Positions 53,381 through 62,483 of a DNA stretch of 64,000 bases are shown piece after piece. A program made the translations under genes and the position numbers. The notes below the pieces were generated by a model that had not been told where the DNA came from, did no database searches, and saw nothing but the letters and a program-made list of their open reading frames with translations. Origin of the DNA: CAYNHZ01 sp964397445 (GTDB lineage: Bacteria > Bacteroidota > Bacteroidia > Bacteroidales > UBA932); the NCBI GenBank assembly GCA_964397445.1, contig CAYNHZ010000004.1:121410-185409 (forward strand), read 5' to 3'. Within the stretch, counting starts at the first letter, position 1. The number at the start of each line of letters is the position of its first letter.

Positions 53381-54619
53381 ATGGTAAAAGTCAAACCATT
53401 TGCGGCTATCAGACCTCCAAAAGCCCTTGTGAAAGAGGTTGCTTCACGCCCATACGATGTACTCAATTCAGTTGAGGCAAAAGAAGAAGCGGGAGAAAAA
53501 TCTCTATATCACATCATTAAACCTGAAATAGATTTTGATCCTATCGCTGATGAACATTCTCAACCAGTCTACGATAAAGCTGTTGACAATCTTAATAAAT
53601 GGATTAAAAACGGCTGGTTGGTAAAAGATAAAAAAGAGTACTATTATATATATGCTCAAACTATGGGCAATCGTACTCAATATGGTATCGTATTATGTGC
53701 CAATGTTGAAGATTACCTCACCGGTAAAATCAAAAAACACGAATTGACACGTAAGGACAAAGAAGAGGATAGAATGATCCACGTACGCATTCAGAATGCC
53801 AATGTTGAACCTGTTTTCTTTGCATATCCTGACAATACAGAGATCAATGCACTTGTTTCAAAATATACCGCAAAGACACCAGAATACGATTTTGTGGCAG
53901 AAGATGGATTTGGACACCATTTCTGGTTAATCGACAACGATAACGATATTCGCCGCATAACCGAAATATTTGCAGAGATCCCTGCATTCTATGTTGCTGA
54001 TGGTCACCATAGAACAGCAGCAGCTGCTCTTGTTGGTGAAGAAAAAAGAAAACAGAATCCAAACCACACCGGTAAAGAAGAGTATAATTTCTTTATGGCA
54101 GTTGCCTTCCCTGAGAGTCATTTGAAAATCATTGATTACAATCGTCTTATAAAAGATCTCAATGGAATGTCTTCTTCCGATTTTATTAAAAAACTATGTG
54201 TAGATTTTGATGTAAAGGAGATGGGAACAGCCACCTACAAACCATCAGGACTTCATAATTTTTCAATGTATATCGATGGTAAATGGTACTCTCTAACAGC
54301 TAAAAAAGGGACTTACAACGACACCGATCCTATCGGAGTGCTCGATGTAACAGTCCTTTCAAACCTTGTTTTTGATAAACTACTCGACATTAAAGATCTT
54401 CGCACATCAAAGAGGATAGACTTCGTTGGAGGCATCCGCGGACTTGGAGAACTAAAGAAGAGAGTTGACAGCGGAGAGATGGTAGCAGCTTTTGCCCTTT
54501 ACCCTGTTTCGATGAAACAACTTATTAATATTGCAGATACAGGCAACATTATGCCACCTAAAACCACTTGGTTTGAGCCAAAATTACGTAGCGGATTAGC
54601 AATACACAAACTTGTTTAA
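53381..54619 (+). CDS. DUF1015-family protein
   Basis: 412 residues. Conserved family segments: VKPFAAIRPPKALVKEVASR at the N terminus (note RPYDVL), EHSQPVYDKA, RKDKEEDRMIHVR, AFYVADGHHRTAAA (the most conserved motif) and IDFVGGIRGLGEL. Members are cytoplasmic and of unknown biochemical role. In Bacteroidota the gene regularly follows serC-serA, which suggests a link to serine metabolism, but that is inference from synteny. A strong terminator follows. Confidence 0.88.
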   Translation: MVKVKPFAAIRPPKALVKEVASRPYDVLNSVEAKEEAGEKSLYHIIKPEIDFDPIADEHSQPVYDKAVDNLNKWIKNGWLVKDKKEYYYIYAQTMGNRTQYGIVLCANVEDYLTGKIKKHELTRKDKEEDRMIHVRIQNANVEPVFFAYPDNTEINALVSKYTAKTPEYDFVAEDGFGHHFWLIDNDNDIRRITEIFAEIPAFYVADGHHRTAAAALVGEEKRKQNPNHTGKEEYNFFMAVAFPESHLKIIDYNRLIKDLNGMSSSDFIKKLCVDFDVKEMGTATYKPSGLHNFSMYIDGKWYSLTAKKGTYNDTDPIGVLDVTVLSNLVFDKLLDIKDLRTSKRIDFVGGIRGLGELKKRVDSGEMVAAFALYPVSMKQLINIADTGNIMPPKTTWFEPKLRSGLAIHKLV

Positions 54620-54648
54620 TAATATCCACTAATAATAAACAATGAATG

Positions 54649-54699
54649 GAGGGTGACTATGAAGTCTTTATGACTTTTGGTCACCCTCTTTTATTTTTT
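54649..54699 (+). terminator. Rho-independent terminator after the DUF1015 gene
   Basis: A 9-bp GC-rich stem (54649-54657 with 54680-54688) encloses a second small stem (54662-54666 with 54672-54676) and is followed by a T-rich run to 54699. It ends the serC-serA-DUF1015 transcript. Confidence 0.85.
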
Positions 54700-54724
54700 G
54701 AAATACATTCTTGGAAAATAGGTT

Positions 54725-54732
54725 TAACTTTG
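54725..54732 (+). promoter_or_regulatory. -7 box of the nucleotidyltransferase gene
   Basis: TAACTTTG is a full match to TAnnTTTG, ending 49 nt before the ATG at 54782 and just after the preceding terminator. Confidence 0.6.
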
Positions 54733-54781
54733 CGCAAAAGATATTTCAGAAATATTAATATTAAAAAAAACAGATAATAAT

Positions 54782-55693
54782 ATGTCTAAACTTTCACTAA
54801 TAGTTCTTGCAGCAGGGATGGGTTCAAGGTACGGATCCCTAAAACAAATGGATGGTGTCGGTCCAAATAACGAAGCGATAATTGATTACTCTATTTTTGA
54901 TGCTATCAGGGCAGGATTCGATAAGGTTGTATTTGTAATACGCCACCAATTTGAAAAAGACTTCAGAGATGTTTTCTCTGCAGAGAGATTTAAAGGGAAG
55001 ATAGAAGTTGATTTTGTGTTCCAAGAATTGGATTGTTTGCCTGCAGGTTTTAGTGTGCCGGATGAGAGGGTGAAGCCTTGGGGAACAAACCACGCAGTTA
55101 TGATGGCAGCTCAAGTTGTGAAAACCCCATTTGCAGTTATTAATGCCGATGATTTTTACGGAAGGGAAGGATATCAAGTTTTGGCCCAATACCTTAGAGA
55201 GATTGATGGGACAACTGGAAAATATGCAATGGTTGGATATAATCTTAAAAATACCCTATCCGATTTTGGAACCGTTTCTCGTGGAGAGTGTATTGTCGAT
55301 AAGAATCACAATTTAATATCTATGACAGAGCGCACTGCTATTGAGCGTATTAATGGTGAAGTTGTATATAAAGATCTCTCCGGCACACACCCAATCTGTG
55401 AGAACACCCCTGTATCTATGAATCTTTTTGGATTTACACCCGACTATTTTATTGAGTCCGAAAGGCTGTTTAAGAAGTTTCTGTCTGACAAATCAAATAT
55501 GACTAACCTCAAATCTGAATTTTTTATTCCGATGGCTGTCAATACTTTGATAAATGAAGGCAAGGCTAAAATGAGGGTTCTTTCAAGTGATGCAAAATGG
55601 TTTGGAGTCACATATAAAGAAGATAAGCCTGAAGTTATGGATAAAATCAGGCAACTCATTTCAGCAGGAATTTATCCATATAAATTATGGTAG
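54782..55693 (+). CDS. Sugar-phosphate-type nucleotidyltransferase
   Basis: 303 residues. The N-terminal GT-A motif is LIVLAAGMGSRYGSLKQMD (6-24), the nucleotide-binding signature of NTP transferases; VINADDFYGREG holds the metal-binding Asp pair. The later part (about 190-303) differs from RfbA/GalU lengths. It probably transfers a nucleotidyl group to a phosphorylated sugar or alcohol; the substrate is unknown. The stop codon lies inside a 34-bp palindrome shared with the convergent glnA. Confidence 0.82.
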   Translation: MSKLSLIVLAAGMGSRYGSLKQMDGVGPNNEAIIDYSIFDAIRAGFDKVVFVIRHQFEKDFRDVFSAERFKGKIEVDFVFQELDCLPAGFSVPDERVKPWGTNHAVMMAAQVVKTPFAVINADDFYGREGYQVLAQYLREIDGTTGKYAMVGYNLKNTLSDFGTVSRGECIVDKNHNLISMTERTAIERINGEVVYKDLSGTHPICENTPVSMNLFGFTPDYFIESERLFKKFLSDKSNMTNLKSEFFIPMAVNTLINEGKAKMRVLSSDAKWFGVTYKEDKPEVMDKIRQLISAGIYPYKLW

Positions 55694-55713
55694 AATATTC
55701 TACCATAATTTAT
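55680..55713. terminator. Perfect 34-bp palindrome between convergent genes (probable bidirectional terminator)
   Basis: Every base from 55680 to 55696 pairs with its counterpart down to 55713, centred between 55696 and 55697, with no mismatch. It covers the stop codon (55691-55693) of the plus-strand gene and ends 12 nt from the glnA stop. The flanks are T-rich on both strands. It is A/T-dominated, so the hairpin is weaker than its length suggests. Confidence 0.6.
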
Positions 55714-55725
55714 TGATTTACAAGA

Positions 55726-57228
55726 TTATCCACAGTGATAATACTTATTGACAAGCTCCATCATCATCTCAGGATTATTCTTGATCTCTTCGCGAATATG
55801 GAGATCGTCGTACCCCTTCAGAGAGGCGATGATACCATCTATCATTCTCGGATCAAATACCCCTTCAGCTTCGTAAATCGAACGGTTTTTATCCAATTCG
55901 TCAGCTGATTGACTACAAGAACTTGGTAATTGAGATAATGTATTGAGTGTATTCTCATTCTTCTTATCGTGAATATTTACATCCACATAAGTGTTTTCTG
56001 CAACTTGAAGGGCATCAGGCATTTCAAAACCTGTCCTTGCAGCTACTACCAAACCAGCCAACATATTGTGAATATCGGCAGATCCGTCCGGTGAACGCAT
56101 TTCAACAGTCTGTTTATTAGGGGCTACAAAAGACGCGGGATGCTCGATATTATTAGCTATTGCAGACATATCGTTATCCCCTGTCCAACCAAGCGGAACT
56201 CGAACAAGAACAGATCTGTTTCTATCTCCCCAACAAATGCTTGTAGGAGCCTCTTGATGAGGTACAAGACGGAAGTAAGAGGTCGGATTGGTGTTACCGA
56301 AGGCGGTTAGAGATGAGGCACATTTCATATATCCAGCTATTGCTGTACGAGCAATATTTGATAATTTCCCGTTTTCAACCATTACTGAGTTGTTACCATC
56401 CATTATTCTTGTATGAAAATGGAGTCCACTACCGGCCTTCCCAATTGTTATTTTTGGAGCAAAAGTGATATTTATACCATATTGATATGCAAGTGTTCGA
56501 AGAACCCATTTAGCCATAAGTAATTGGTCTGCCGCAGATTCTACAGGAGAAACCAAAAATTCTATCTCATTTTGCTCATAGATATTACCATCCAAAGTAA
56601 AATTTCCAACCTCTGAGTGACCATATTTGATTATACCACCTGTCTGGGAGATAAGCCTCATTGCCTCAGTTCTGAAATTCTCAAACTTTGTAAATGGTGT
56701 GGATTCGTGATATCCCCTTTGGTTGGGAGTTGGAAAAGAATTATCGTCATTATCAATAACATAGAACTCCAATTCACCCATTGCCTCAAAACTGAAACCT
56801 GTTCTTTTTTTGAAAGCATTATGAGCCTTCTTTAAAGTGTATTCAGGGGAGCTTTCTAAAGGGAGCCCATCTTTTGTAAAATATGAACATATTAGCCCTA
56901 ATGTGGGAGTCTCAGCGAAAGGATCAAGATAAGCCGTTGAGAAACGAGGAATAACATATAAGTCGCTTGACCCGGCCTCTATATAAGGGAACAAACTCGA
57001 ACCATCCACTCTCTCCCCATAAGAGAGAATAGAATCCAAATAGTGATGATTTGTTATTGGGAAATTGAGAGTTTTAAGTCTTCCATCAGAAGCAACATAA
57101 CGAAAGTTTACAATACGTATTTCATTTTTAATGACATACTTAATAATGTCATCTTTAGTGAATTGATCAGGTGTTTTACCTATTTCAGAGACTAATGGGT
57201 TAATGTTGTATTCAATAATTTTGTTCAT
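55726..57228 (-). CDS. glnA: Glutamine synthetase, type I-like
   Basis: 500 residues. GSI-type segments: MGELEFYVIDND (metal ligand Glu), GHSEVGNFTLDGNIYEQNEI, KITIGKAGSGLHFHTRI (HxH-type metal site), NPTSYFRLVPHQEAPT and NRSVLVRVPLG. The extended N-terminal region opening with KIIEYNINPLVSEIG matches the Bacteroidales form. It makes glutamine from glutamate, ammonia and ATP. No NLYEP-like adenylylation motif was seen, so control probably differs from the enterobacterial enzyme. Confidence 0.93.
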   Translation of the reverse strand: MNKIIEYNINPLVSEIGKTPDQFTKDDIIKYVIKNEIRIVNFRYVASDGRLKTLNFPITNHHYLDSILSYGERVDGSSLFPYIEAGSSDLYVIPRFSTAYLDPFAETPTLGLICSYFTKDGLPLESSPEYTLKKAHNAFKKRTGFSFEAMGELEFYVIDNDDNSFPTPNQRGYHESTPFTKFENFRTEAMRLISQTGGIIKYGHSEVGNFTLDGNIYEQNEIEFLVSPVESAADQLLMAKWVLRTLAYQYGINITFAPKITIGKAGSGLHFHTRIMDGNNSVMVENGKLSNIARTAIAGYMKCASSLTAFGNTNPTSYFRLVPHQEAPTSICWGDRNRSVLVRVPLGWTGDNDMSAIANNIEHPASFVAPNKQTVEMRSPDGSADIHNMLAGLVVAARTGFEMPDALQVAENTYVDVNIHDKKNENTLNTLSQLPSSCSQSADELDKNRSIYEAEGVFDPRMIDGIIASLKGYDDLHIREEIKNNPEMMMELVNKYYHCG

Positions 57229-57291
57229 ATTTTTTGTTATTAAAAACGTAGCAAGTTAATAATTTTAACAATCTCAACGCTTTTTTTTTAC

Positions 57292-57299
57292 TACCTTTG
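57292..57299 (+). promoter_or_regulatory. -7 box of the nucleoside transporter gene
   Basis: TACCTTTG is a full match to TAnnTTTG, ending 32 nt before the ATG at 57332, in the spacer divergent from glnA. Confidence 0.6.
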
Positions 57300-57331
57300 T
57301 ATGTGTAATTTATAATAAATTGAAGCAATAA

Positions 57332-58591
57332 ATGGGAAACAAAGCTAAACTAATAATAATGAACTTTCTCCAGTTCGCTATCTGGGGGGCCTATCTAACA
57401 TCGATGGGTGGCTATTTAGCTAAAGTTGGTATGGCTTCACATATCGGTATTTTTTACGCAATTCAAGGGATCGTATCCATTTTTATGCCTGCTGTAATAG
57501 GTATTATCGCAGATAGATGGGTCCCTGCACAAAAGATGCTCGGTATATGTCAGTTTATCGCTGCAATCTCCCTTCTCAGTGTAGGTTATTATGGCTATGT
57601 GGTAGGAGATGCTGTCCAGTTCACTACAATGTTTACCCTCTATACAATAGGGGTAGCTTTTTATATGCCAACTATCGCTCTTTCATATTCAGTGGCTTAT
57701 ACTCTTTTAGAAAAAGACGGGAAGGACCCTGTGAAATCCTTCCCCCCTATAAGAGTTTTCGGGACAGTAGGTTTTATATGTTCTATGTTATTTGTTGATG
57801 TGACAGGATTTCAACACTCATATGCTCAGTTTATTACATCAGGATTATTGGGTTTATTGCTTGCTATTTTTGCAATGACTCTCCCTAATTGCCCTGTCAA
57901 TAACTCAAAAGAGAAAAAATCGTTGGTCGAGACCTTGGGACTTAAAGCTTTTTCCCTCTTCAAACAGAGGCAAATGGCAGTTTTCTTTATATTTTCAATG
58001 TTGCTTGGGGTAGCCCTACAGGTGACAAATGCCTTTGCAAATCCGTTCATCACAAGCTTTAAAGATATCCCTGAATATGCCAATTCGTTTGGAGCAAACC
58101 ACGCCAACGCGCTGATATCCCTTTCTCAAATATCTGAGACTTTGTGCATATTACTTATCCCTATCTGTCTTAAAAGATTTGGAATTAAAAAGGTGGTTCT
58201 CCTTGCAATGATAGCTTGGGTACTCCGCTTCGGTCTATTCGGACTCGGAAATCCAGGAACAGGGGTATGGATGTTTATCCTATCAATGATTGTTTATGGT
58301 ATCGCATTTGACTTTTTCAATATATCAGGATCTCTATTTGTAAACACAACAACTGATAAATCAATACGTTCCAGCGCACAAGGTCTTTTTATGCTAATGA
58401 CTAACGGAATAGGTGCAGCAATAGGTACTCTTGCTGCTCAAGCTGTTGTAAATCATTTCGTTTACGAAGCTGAAGTTCCTAATTGGAGTACAGCTTGGTA
58501 CATTTTTGCAGCATACTCTTTGGTGGTAGCCATTCTCTTTGCAATACTCTTTAAATATAAAGAGGAACCTAAGAAAGAGATGGTTGCTTAA
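57332..58591 (+). CDS. Nucleoside:H+ symporter-family MFS transporter
   Basis: 419 residues with 12 predicted membrane helices. The N terminus (LIIMNFLQFAIWGAYLTSMG) and IGIIADRWVPAQKMLG after helix 2 are typical of the NupG/XapB nucleoside symporter family. A central cytoplasmic loop (about 185-215) separates the two halves. It imports nucleosides, consistent with the udk salvage kinase in this window. It is convergent with the VOC gene, 4 nt away. Confidence 0.88.
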   Translation: MGNKAKLIIMNFLQFAIWGAYLTSMGGYLAKVGMASHIGIFYAIQGIVSIFMPAVIGIIADRWVPAQKMLGICQFIAAISLLSVGYYGYVVGDAVQFTTMFTLYTIGVAFYMPTIALSYSVAYTLLEKDGKDPVKSFPPIRVFGTVGFICSMLFVDVTGFQHSYAQFITSGLLGLLLAIFAMTLPNCPVNNSKEKKSLVETLGLKAFSLFKQRQMAVFFIFSMLLGVALQVTNAFANPFITSFKDIPEYANSFGANHANALISLSQISETLCILLIPICLKRFGIKKVVLLAMIAWVLRFGLFGLGNPGTGVWMFILSMIVYGIAFDFFNISGSLFVNTTTDKSIRSSAQGLFMLMTNGIGAAIGTLAAQAVVNHFVYEAEVPNWSTAWYIFAAYSLVVAILFAILFKYKEEPKKEMVA

Positions 58592-58595
58592 AGCT

Positions 58596-59669
58596 CTATT
58601 TACTTTTGAGAAATCGTAGAGCTTTGGTCATAAATCTTGGCAGAGGTTTCTTATTATCTCTATTTTCAAGATGGAGATATATCCCCAATTTTTTCAAAAC
58701 AGGAACTTTGAATGTTTCAACAAATTCGATCAATGCACCGTCTGGGTCCTCTATGTAGGTAAAATGACCATTCGCCTCTCCCATCTCAAAATCTCTACCA
58801 CCATCACAAACAAAATTATGTCCCATTTTTTGAGCGGCAATTCTTATCGCTTCCATATTTCTTATATCGAAACAAAGATGGATAAAACCTGGATCGCCCC
58901 AAAGCCTACCTTGGTATATCTTGCGAGGGGTAGGGATAGTATTATCCGATGACACCACCCTCTGAATAAGCTCGATGTGAGATGTACCCATAACTTCTGA
59001 CAATGGGCCTTCCAATGGTTTAGAGCGCTCCAAAAGGACTCTTCTAAGTTTGTAATCACCACCTGGAACCCCCTTAATGTCTTCAAATACATCTGTAACA
59101 TCTGATACAACCTTATCATAATCCATTATCGAACCGTAGAACTGAATCGATCTCTCCATATCGGAAACTCCGAGAATAACACCATTGCCGCCCCCCGTCA
59201 CTTTATTTTCATTTAAGAAAACATATCCGTCTTGTTCAATATCAAATATATTGCCCCAAGGATCCCGAATAAAGAAGTGATCGACACCTGCAGGAGATTT
59301 TGTAGGGGGAGTAAGAATATCTATCCCCCTTTGAGAGAGGACGGAGTAGGCCAATCCGATACTTTGTGTCTTAATTTTGCAGGCATATATTCCAAGATCA
59401 CCAAGAAGAGGGGTAAATGAGATATGGTTAAGCTCACGTCCTCGAGGTTCCCAAATTTCTAAACCACCGCCACCACGAAGATTTAGCACTAAAATTGCAT
59501 AACGAGGCTGAGGTTTCCCACCGGTGTAAGGGAGCATTTTTTCTGCAACTCCTTCATCTCCAAATATTTTAGTATCAAATCCAAGGTTTTCCTTATACCA
59601 TTTCCAAGATTCTGCGACATCTTTTACTCCAATGCCGACCTGTTGTATTCCACATATTACCTTTTCCAT
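58596..59669 (-). CDS. VOC-superfamily protein with two glyoxalase-like modules
   Basis: 357 residues made of two vicinal-oxygen-chelate modules: residues about 5-135 (CGIQQVGIGVKDVAESWKWY, with LELWEPRG-like ILVLNLRGGGGLEIWEPRG) and about 150-320 (NGVILGVSDMERSIQFYGSI, SHIELIQRV, GFIHLCFDIRN, YIEDPDGALIEFVE). The module order is that of dioxygenases and glyoxalases, but the substrate is unknown. It precedes the SDR gene's downstream end: both are minus-strand, 22 nt apart, and likely cotranscribed. Confidence 0.82.
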   Translation of the reverse strand: MEKVICGIQQVGIGVKDVAESWKWYKENLGFDTKIFGDEGVAEKMLPYTGGKPQPRYAILVLNLRGGGGLEIWEPRGRELNHISFTPLLGDLGIYACKIKTQSIGLAYSVLSQRGIDILTPPTKSPAGVDHFFIRDPWGNIFDIEQDGYVFLNENKVTGGGNGVILGVSDMERSIQFYGSIMDYDKVVSDVTDVFEDIKGVPGGDYKLRRVLLERSKPLEGPLSEVMGTSHIELIQRVVSSDNTIPTPRKIYQGRLWGDPGFIHLCFDIRNMEAIRIAAQKMGHNFVCDGGRDFEMGEANGHFTYIEDPDGALIEFVETFKVPVLKKLGIYLHLENRDNKKPLPRFMTKALRFLKSK

Positions 59670-59691
59670 TGTTTCAATATGATTTTTCTTT

Positions 59692-60486
59692 TTATGTTGC
59701 CGAAACTTTTCTTGCCAATTTATAAAAAATTGGCGAACAATATTTATAAATATAGACCATCAAAAGCTCTTTTTTCCCAATAAGAACTTTGTGTTTTTCT
59801 TTTGATATAGCCTTTAAAGCCCTTTTTGCACAGACATTTACATCCAATCCAGTAGCTTGTCCCGGATCCATCTTTTGATATGCCTCACCACTTGAGGTTA
59901 TTGCACTTTTTGATATTTGAGTATTGATCCTGCCAGGAATGAGAAAAGTGACTTTTATGTTTGGATATTCCAACTCCAAAGATTCGAAGAAACCAAACAA
60001 TGCACGCTTAGAAGCACAATAAGCTGACCTCATCGGAAAACCAAAAATCCCTGAGATTGAAGTTGTAACGGCAATATGGGTCATTTTTGCAGTTAAAAGA
60101 AATTCGCGCATCTGCTTTATTAGATATACAGAGCCTAAATAATTGATTTCCATTAACTTTTTATCGATTGAAAAATCTGTTTCGAGAGCTTTTGCCCTTT
60201 GAGAAATACCGGCATTTAGGACAATAAAGTCTGGCTTTAATCTATTATTCCAAATAAACTCTACCAAACCATCTATTGATGAGTGATCCTCAAGATTAAC
60301 CTCACACACAAACCCTGTTACCCCCATTTTTTCACAATTATCTTTCACTTTATCGAGGGCCTCTCTTCCGAGTCCAGATAAGATGACATTGCTCCCCCTT
60401 TTTGCAAACTGATACGCTATTGCTTCACCTATTCCGGATCCTGCGCCTGTAATTAGTACTGTTTTATTATTGAATTGTACCATCAT
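59692..60486 (-). CDS. Short-chain dehydrogenase/reductase
   Basis: 264 residues. Classical SDR: TGxxxGxG cofactor loop ITGAGSGIGEAIA (about 12-24), NAG motif LNAGISQRA, catalytic Ser in TSISGIFG and YxxxK in SAYCASKRALFGF (about 155-160). The C-terminal extension resembles acyl- or sterol-reducing SDRs (DHRS-like), so a lipophilic substrate is possible. The gene is upstream of the VOC gene on the same strand. Confidence 0.88.
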   Translation of the reverse strand: MMVQFNNKTVLITGAGSGIGEAIAYQFAKRGSNVILSGLGREALDKVKDNCEKMGVTGFVCEVNLEDHSSIDGLVEFIWNNRLKPDFIVLNAGISQRAKALETDFSIDKKLMEINYLGSVYLIKQMREFLLTAKMTHIAVTTSISGIFGFPMRSAYCASKRALFGFFESLELEYPNIKVTFLIPGRINTQISKSAITSSGEAYQKMDPGQATGLDVNVCAKRALKAISKEKHKVLIGKKELLMVYIYKYCSPIFYKLARKVSAT

Positions 60487-60501
60487 TATAGAATTATTTA
60501 A

Positions 60502-60509
60502 CGAAGGTA
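60502..60509 (-). promoter_or_regulatory. Possible -7 box of the SDR gene
   Basis: On the minus strand this reads TACCTTCG, one mismatch from TAnnTTTG, 15 nt upstream of the ATG at 60486. Confidence 0.35.
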
Positions 60510-60567
60510 ATAATATTTATCTTTGCCCCCGAAAAAAATAACTTCATAAATACAGAATAATTGATTT

Positions 60568-61263
60568 TCAATGTAATACAAATGGTATTCTATAACGATA
60601 ACTCAAACCGATAGCGTACTCAATTTTATCCATATTCTTTTGGTAGTTATGAAATCTTATTAGAAAATATGGATCTATCGAGTGCCCCTTGCAGAATGAG
60701 AATGAACATCCAACTGCGTAACGCATCTCACTTACAATATTTGCAGCCTTTTTATTTAGCAAATTATATATCTCACCCGAAACATACGGAGTTATACCGC
60801 TCTTTCCGATAGAATAATCAATTTTCAATCTTGATCTTAAACTTATAGATACATCTGATCCACCGTTCATTTCAGGTGTAAGATCTGTCTCGAATTTTTC
60901 TCTAAGGGAGAAGCAAAATCCGGAAAAACTGTAGATACCTGTCGCATCAATTTCAAAGCGATGAGCAAGTGACCAACTCTTATTTAATTCATAAACCTCA
61001 AATAATGAATAACAACCACCAACTCTGACATATTTATTAATACCATAATTCACACCGAAAATTGTCCTTATTCTATCAAAACGACTCAAATTATCAACAA
61101 ATCTAATCTCTTCTGTAATAGATAGATCTAAGTTACGAACGGGTGAAAAAATAACTCCAAAATCTGACCAATTTACCAAATCCTCTTTAATCTGAGAAAA
61201 AGTAGTTATTACTCCGGCAAAAAGAAAAACCAAAAATAATACGAATCTCCTAATTATCATCAT
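60568..61263 (-). CDS. DUF2490-family outer-membrane-like protein
   Basis: 231 residues with a signal peptide (about 1-23, FVLFLVFLFAGVITTFS). The mature part alternates aromatic and polar residues in beta strands (NWSDFGVIFSPVRNLDLSI, FGVNYGINKYVRVGGCYSLF, YAIGLSYRYRIPFVLH), ending in an aromatic-rich strand as beta-barrel proteins do. DUF2490 proteins are predicted outer-membrane proteins of unknown role. The start overlaps the DUF362 gene stop by 4 nt. Confidence 0.75.
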   Translation of the reverse strand: MMIIRRFVLFLVFLFAGVITTFSQIKEDLVNWSDFGVIFSPVRNLDLSITEEIRFVDNLSRFDRIRTIFGVNYGINKYVRVGGCYSLFEVYELNKSWSLAHRFEIDATGIYSFSGFCFSLREKFETDLTPEMNGGSDVSISLRSRLKIDYSIGKSGITPYVSGEIYNLLNKKAANIVSEMRYAVGCSFSFCKGHSIDPYFLIRFHNYQKNMDKIEYAIGLSYRYRIPFVLH

Positions 61264-62381
61264 ATTGTAACAAGAGTGTAGTTGGAGTTACCTATTCCAA
61301 TTTTCTCAGAATAATAAATTCCGAATTTCCAATCAGTATCGGGGTGAATCAGATGAAATTTATCAACACCACAAAGGTCATCCTTTGGTCTTAAATCAGC
61401 AAGTTTACTCCCTGAGATCTGCGACACATTCATAACCATATCTGCACAAGCTTTATCTAAGGCAACCGGATCAAAAGAGGCTGCAATACCAATATCTGGA
61501 ACAAAAGCGGCATCATTATGACACCAGCAATCGCACTCTGGGGAGACATTGACGATAAAATTGATATAAAAACAGGGTTTAGTTGAGACTATGGCTTTAG
61601 TATATTCTGCTATCTTACAATTTAAGATCTCTGTTCCATCCCAATCTTTAACCACCGCTCCATTATACTGACATAAAGCAACACATTGTCCACAACCAAC
61701 ACACTTATTATAATCGATCTCAGCCCTCTTTTCATCATTGAGATGTAAAGCGTTATGAGCACAATGTTTTACACATATATTACACCCTATGCAATTTTTT
61801 GTATCAATAATTGGGGCGGAAGAGGAGTGAAGTTCCAATTTTCCGGGGACACTTGCACACCCCATACCCATATTCTTGATTGCCCCACCGAAGCCTGTTT
61901 GTTCGTGACCTTTAAAATGGCTCATTGCCACAATAATATCCGAATCACAGATTGCAGAGCCTATCTTTGCATTTTTGCAATACTTTCCCCCTTCAATGGG
62001 AAGTTCTTTATAATCTGTCCCCTTCAATCCGTCAGCAATAATAATATCGGCATTTGCAGAGATCCTATTATACCCATTTTCCATAGCACTTTTGAGGTGA
62101 TCGACCGCATTGGATCTCCCCCCCGAGTACAATGTATTGCAATCGGTAAGAAAAGGTTTCCCTCCCCTATTTCTAATCATCTCAGCCATCTTAGCCGCAT
62201 AATTTGGGCGAAGAAAAGCTAAGTTACCAGGTTCGCCAAAATGTATTTTAATCGCTACAAATTTATTATTGAAATCGATTTGATCAAATCCTGCCGCCTT
62301 TGCAACCGCCTCCATTTTCTTCACCAAAGGCATTTTAGCAGATGTTCTTAGATTTGTGAAATATACTGTTGTTTTGTCCAT
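61260..62381 (-). CDS. DUF362 protein with two 4Fe-4S clusters
   Basis: 373 residues from the ATG at 62381 (MDKTTVYFTNLRTSAKM). The DUF362 domain (about 30-185) shows VAIKIHFGEPGNLAFLRPNY, FLTDCNTLYSGGRSNAVDHL and MSHFKGHEQTGFGGAIKNMG. Two ferredoxin motifs follow: CIGCNICVKHC and CVGCGQCVALC. It is presumably a redox protein; its partner is unknown. The frame stays open upstream to 63098, but that stretch is a decayed arabinofuranosidase, and a promoter box just before 62381 supports the start chosen here. Confidence 0.88.
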   Translation of the reverse strand: MDKTTVYFTNLRTSAKMPLVKKMEAVAKAAGFDQIDFNNKFVAIKIHFGEPGNLAFLRPNYAAKMAEMIRNRGGKPFLTDCNTLYSGGRSNAVDHLKSAMENGYNRISANADIIIADGLKGTDYKELPIEGGKYCKNAKIGSAICDSDIIVAMSHFKGHEQTGFGGAIKNMGMGCASVPGKLELHSSSAPIIDTKNCIGCNICVKHCAHNALHLNDEKRAEIDYNKCVGCGQCVALCQYNGAVVKDWDGTEILNCKIAEYTKAIVSTKPCFYINFIVNVSPECDCWCHNDAAFVPDIGIAASFDPVALDKACADMVMNVSQISGSKLADLRPKDDLCGVDKFHLIHPDTDWKFGIYYSEKIGIGNSNYTLVTI

Positions 62382-62395
62382 ATCTTTGAAAACAG

Positions 62396-62403
62396 CAAAG
62401 ATA
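62396..62403 (-). promoter_or_regulatory. -7 box of the DUF362 gene
   Basis: On the minus strand this reads TATCTTTG, a full match to TAnnTTTG, 14 nt upstream of the ATG at 62381. It marks where the functional gene begins although the frame is open further upstream. Confidence 0.55.
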
Positions 62404-62483
62404 GTAACTCTTGATAAATTACAAATTTCTTCTACTATATCTTCAAATCCAAAACTACAATATTTGCGCTGAATGGTTTTATT

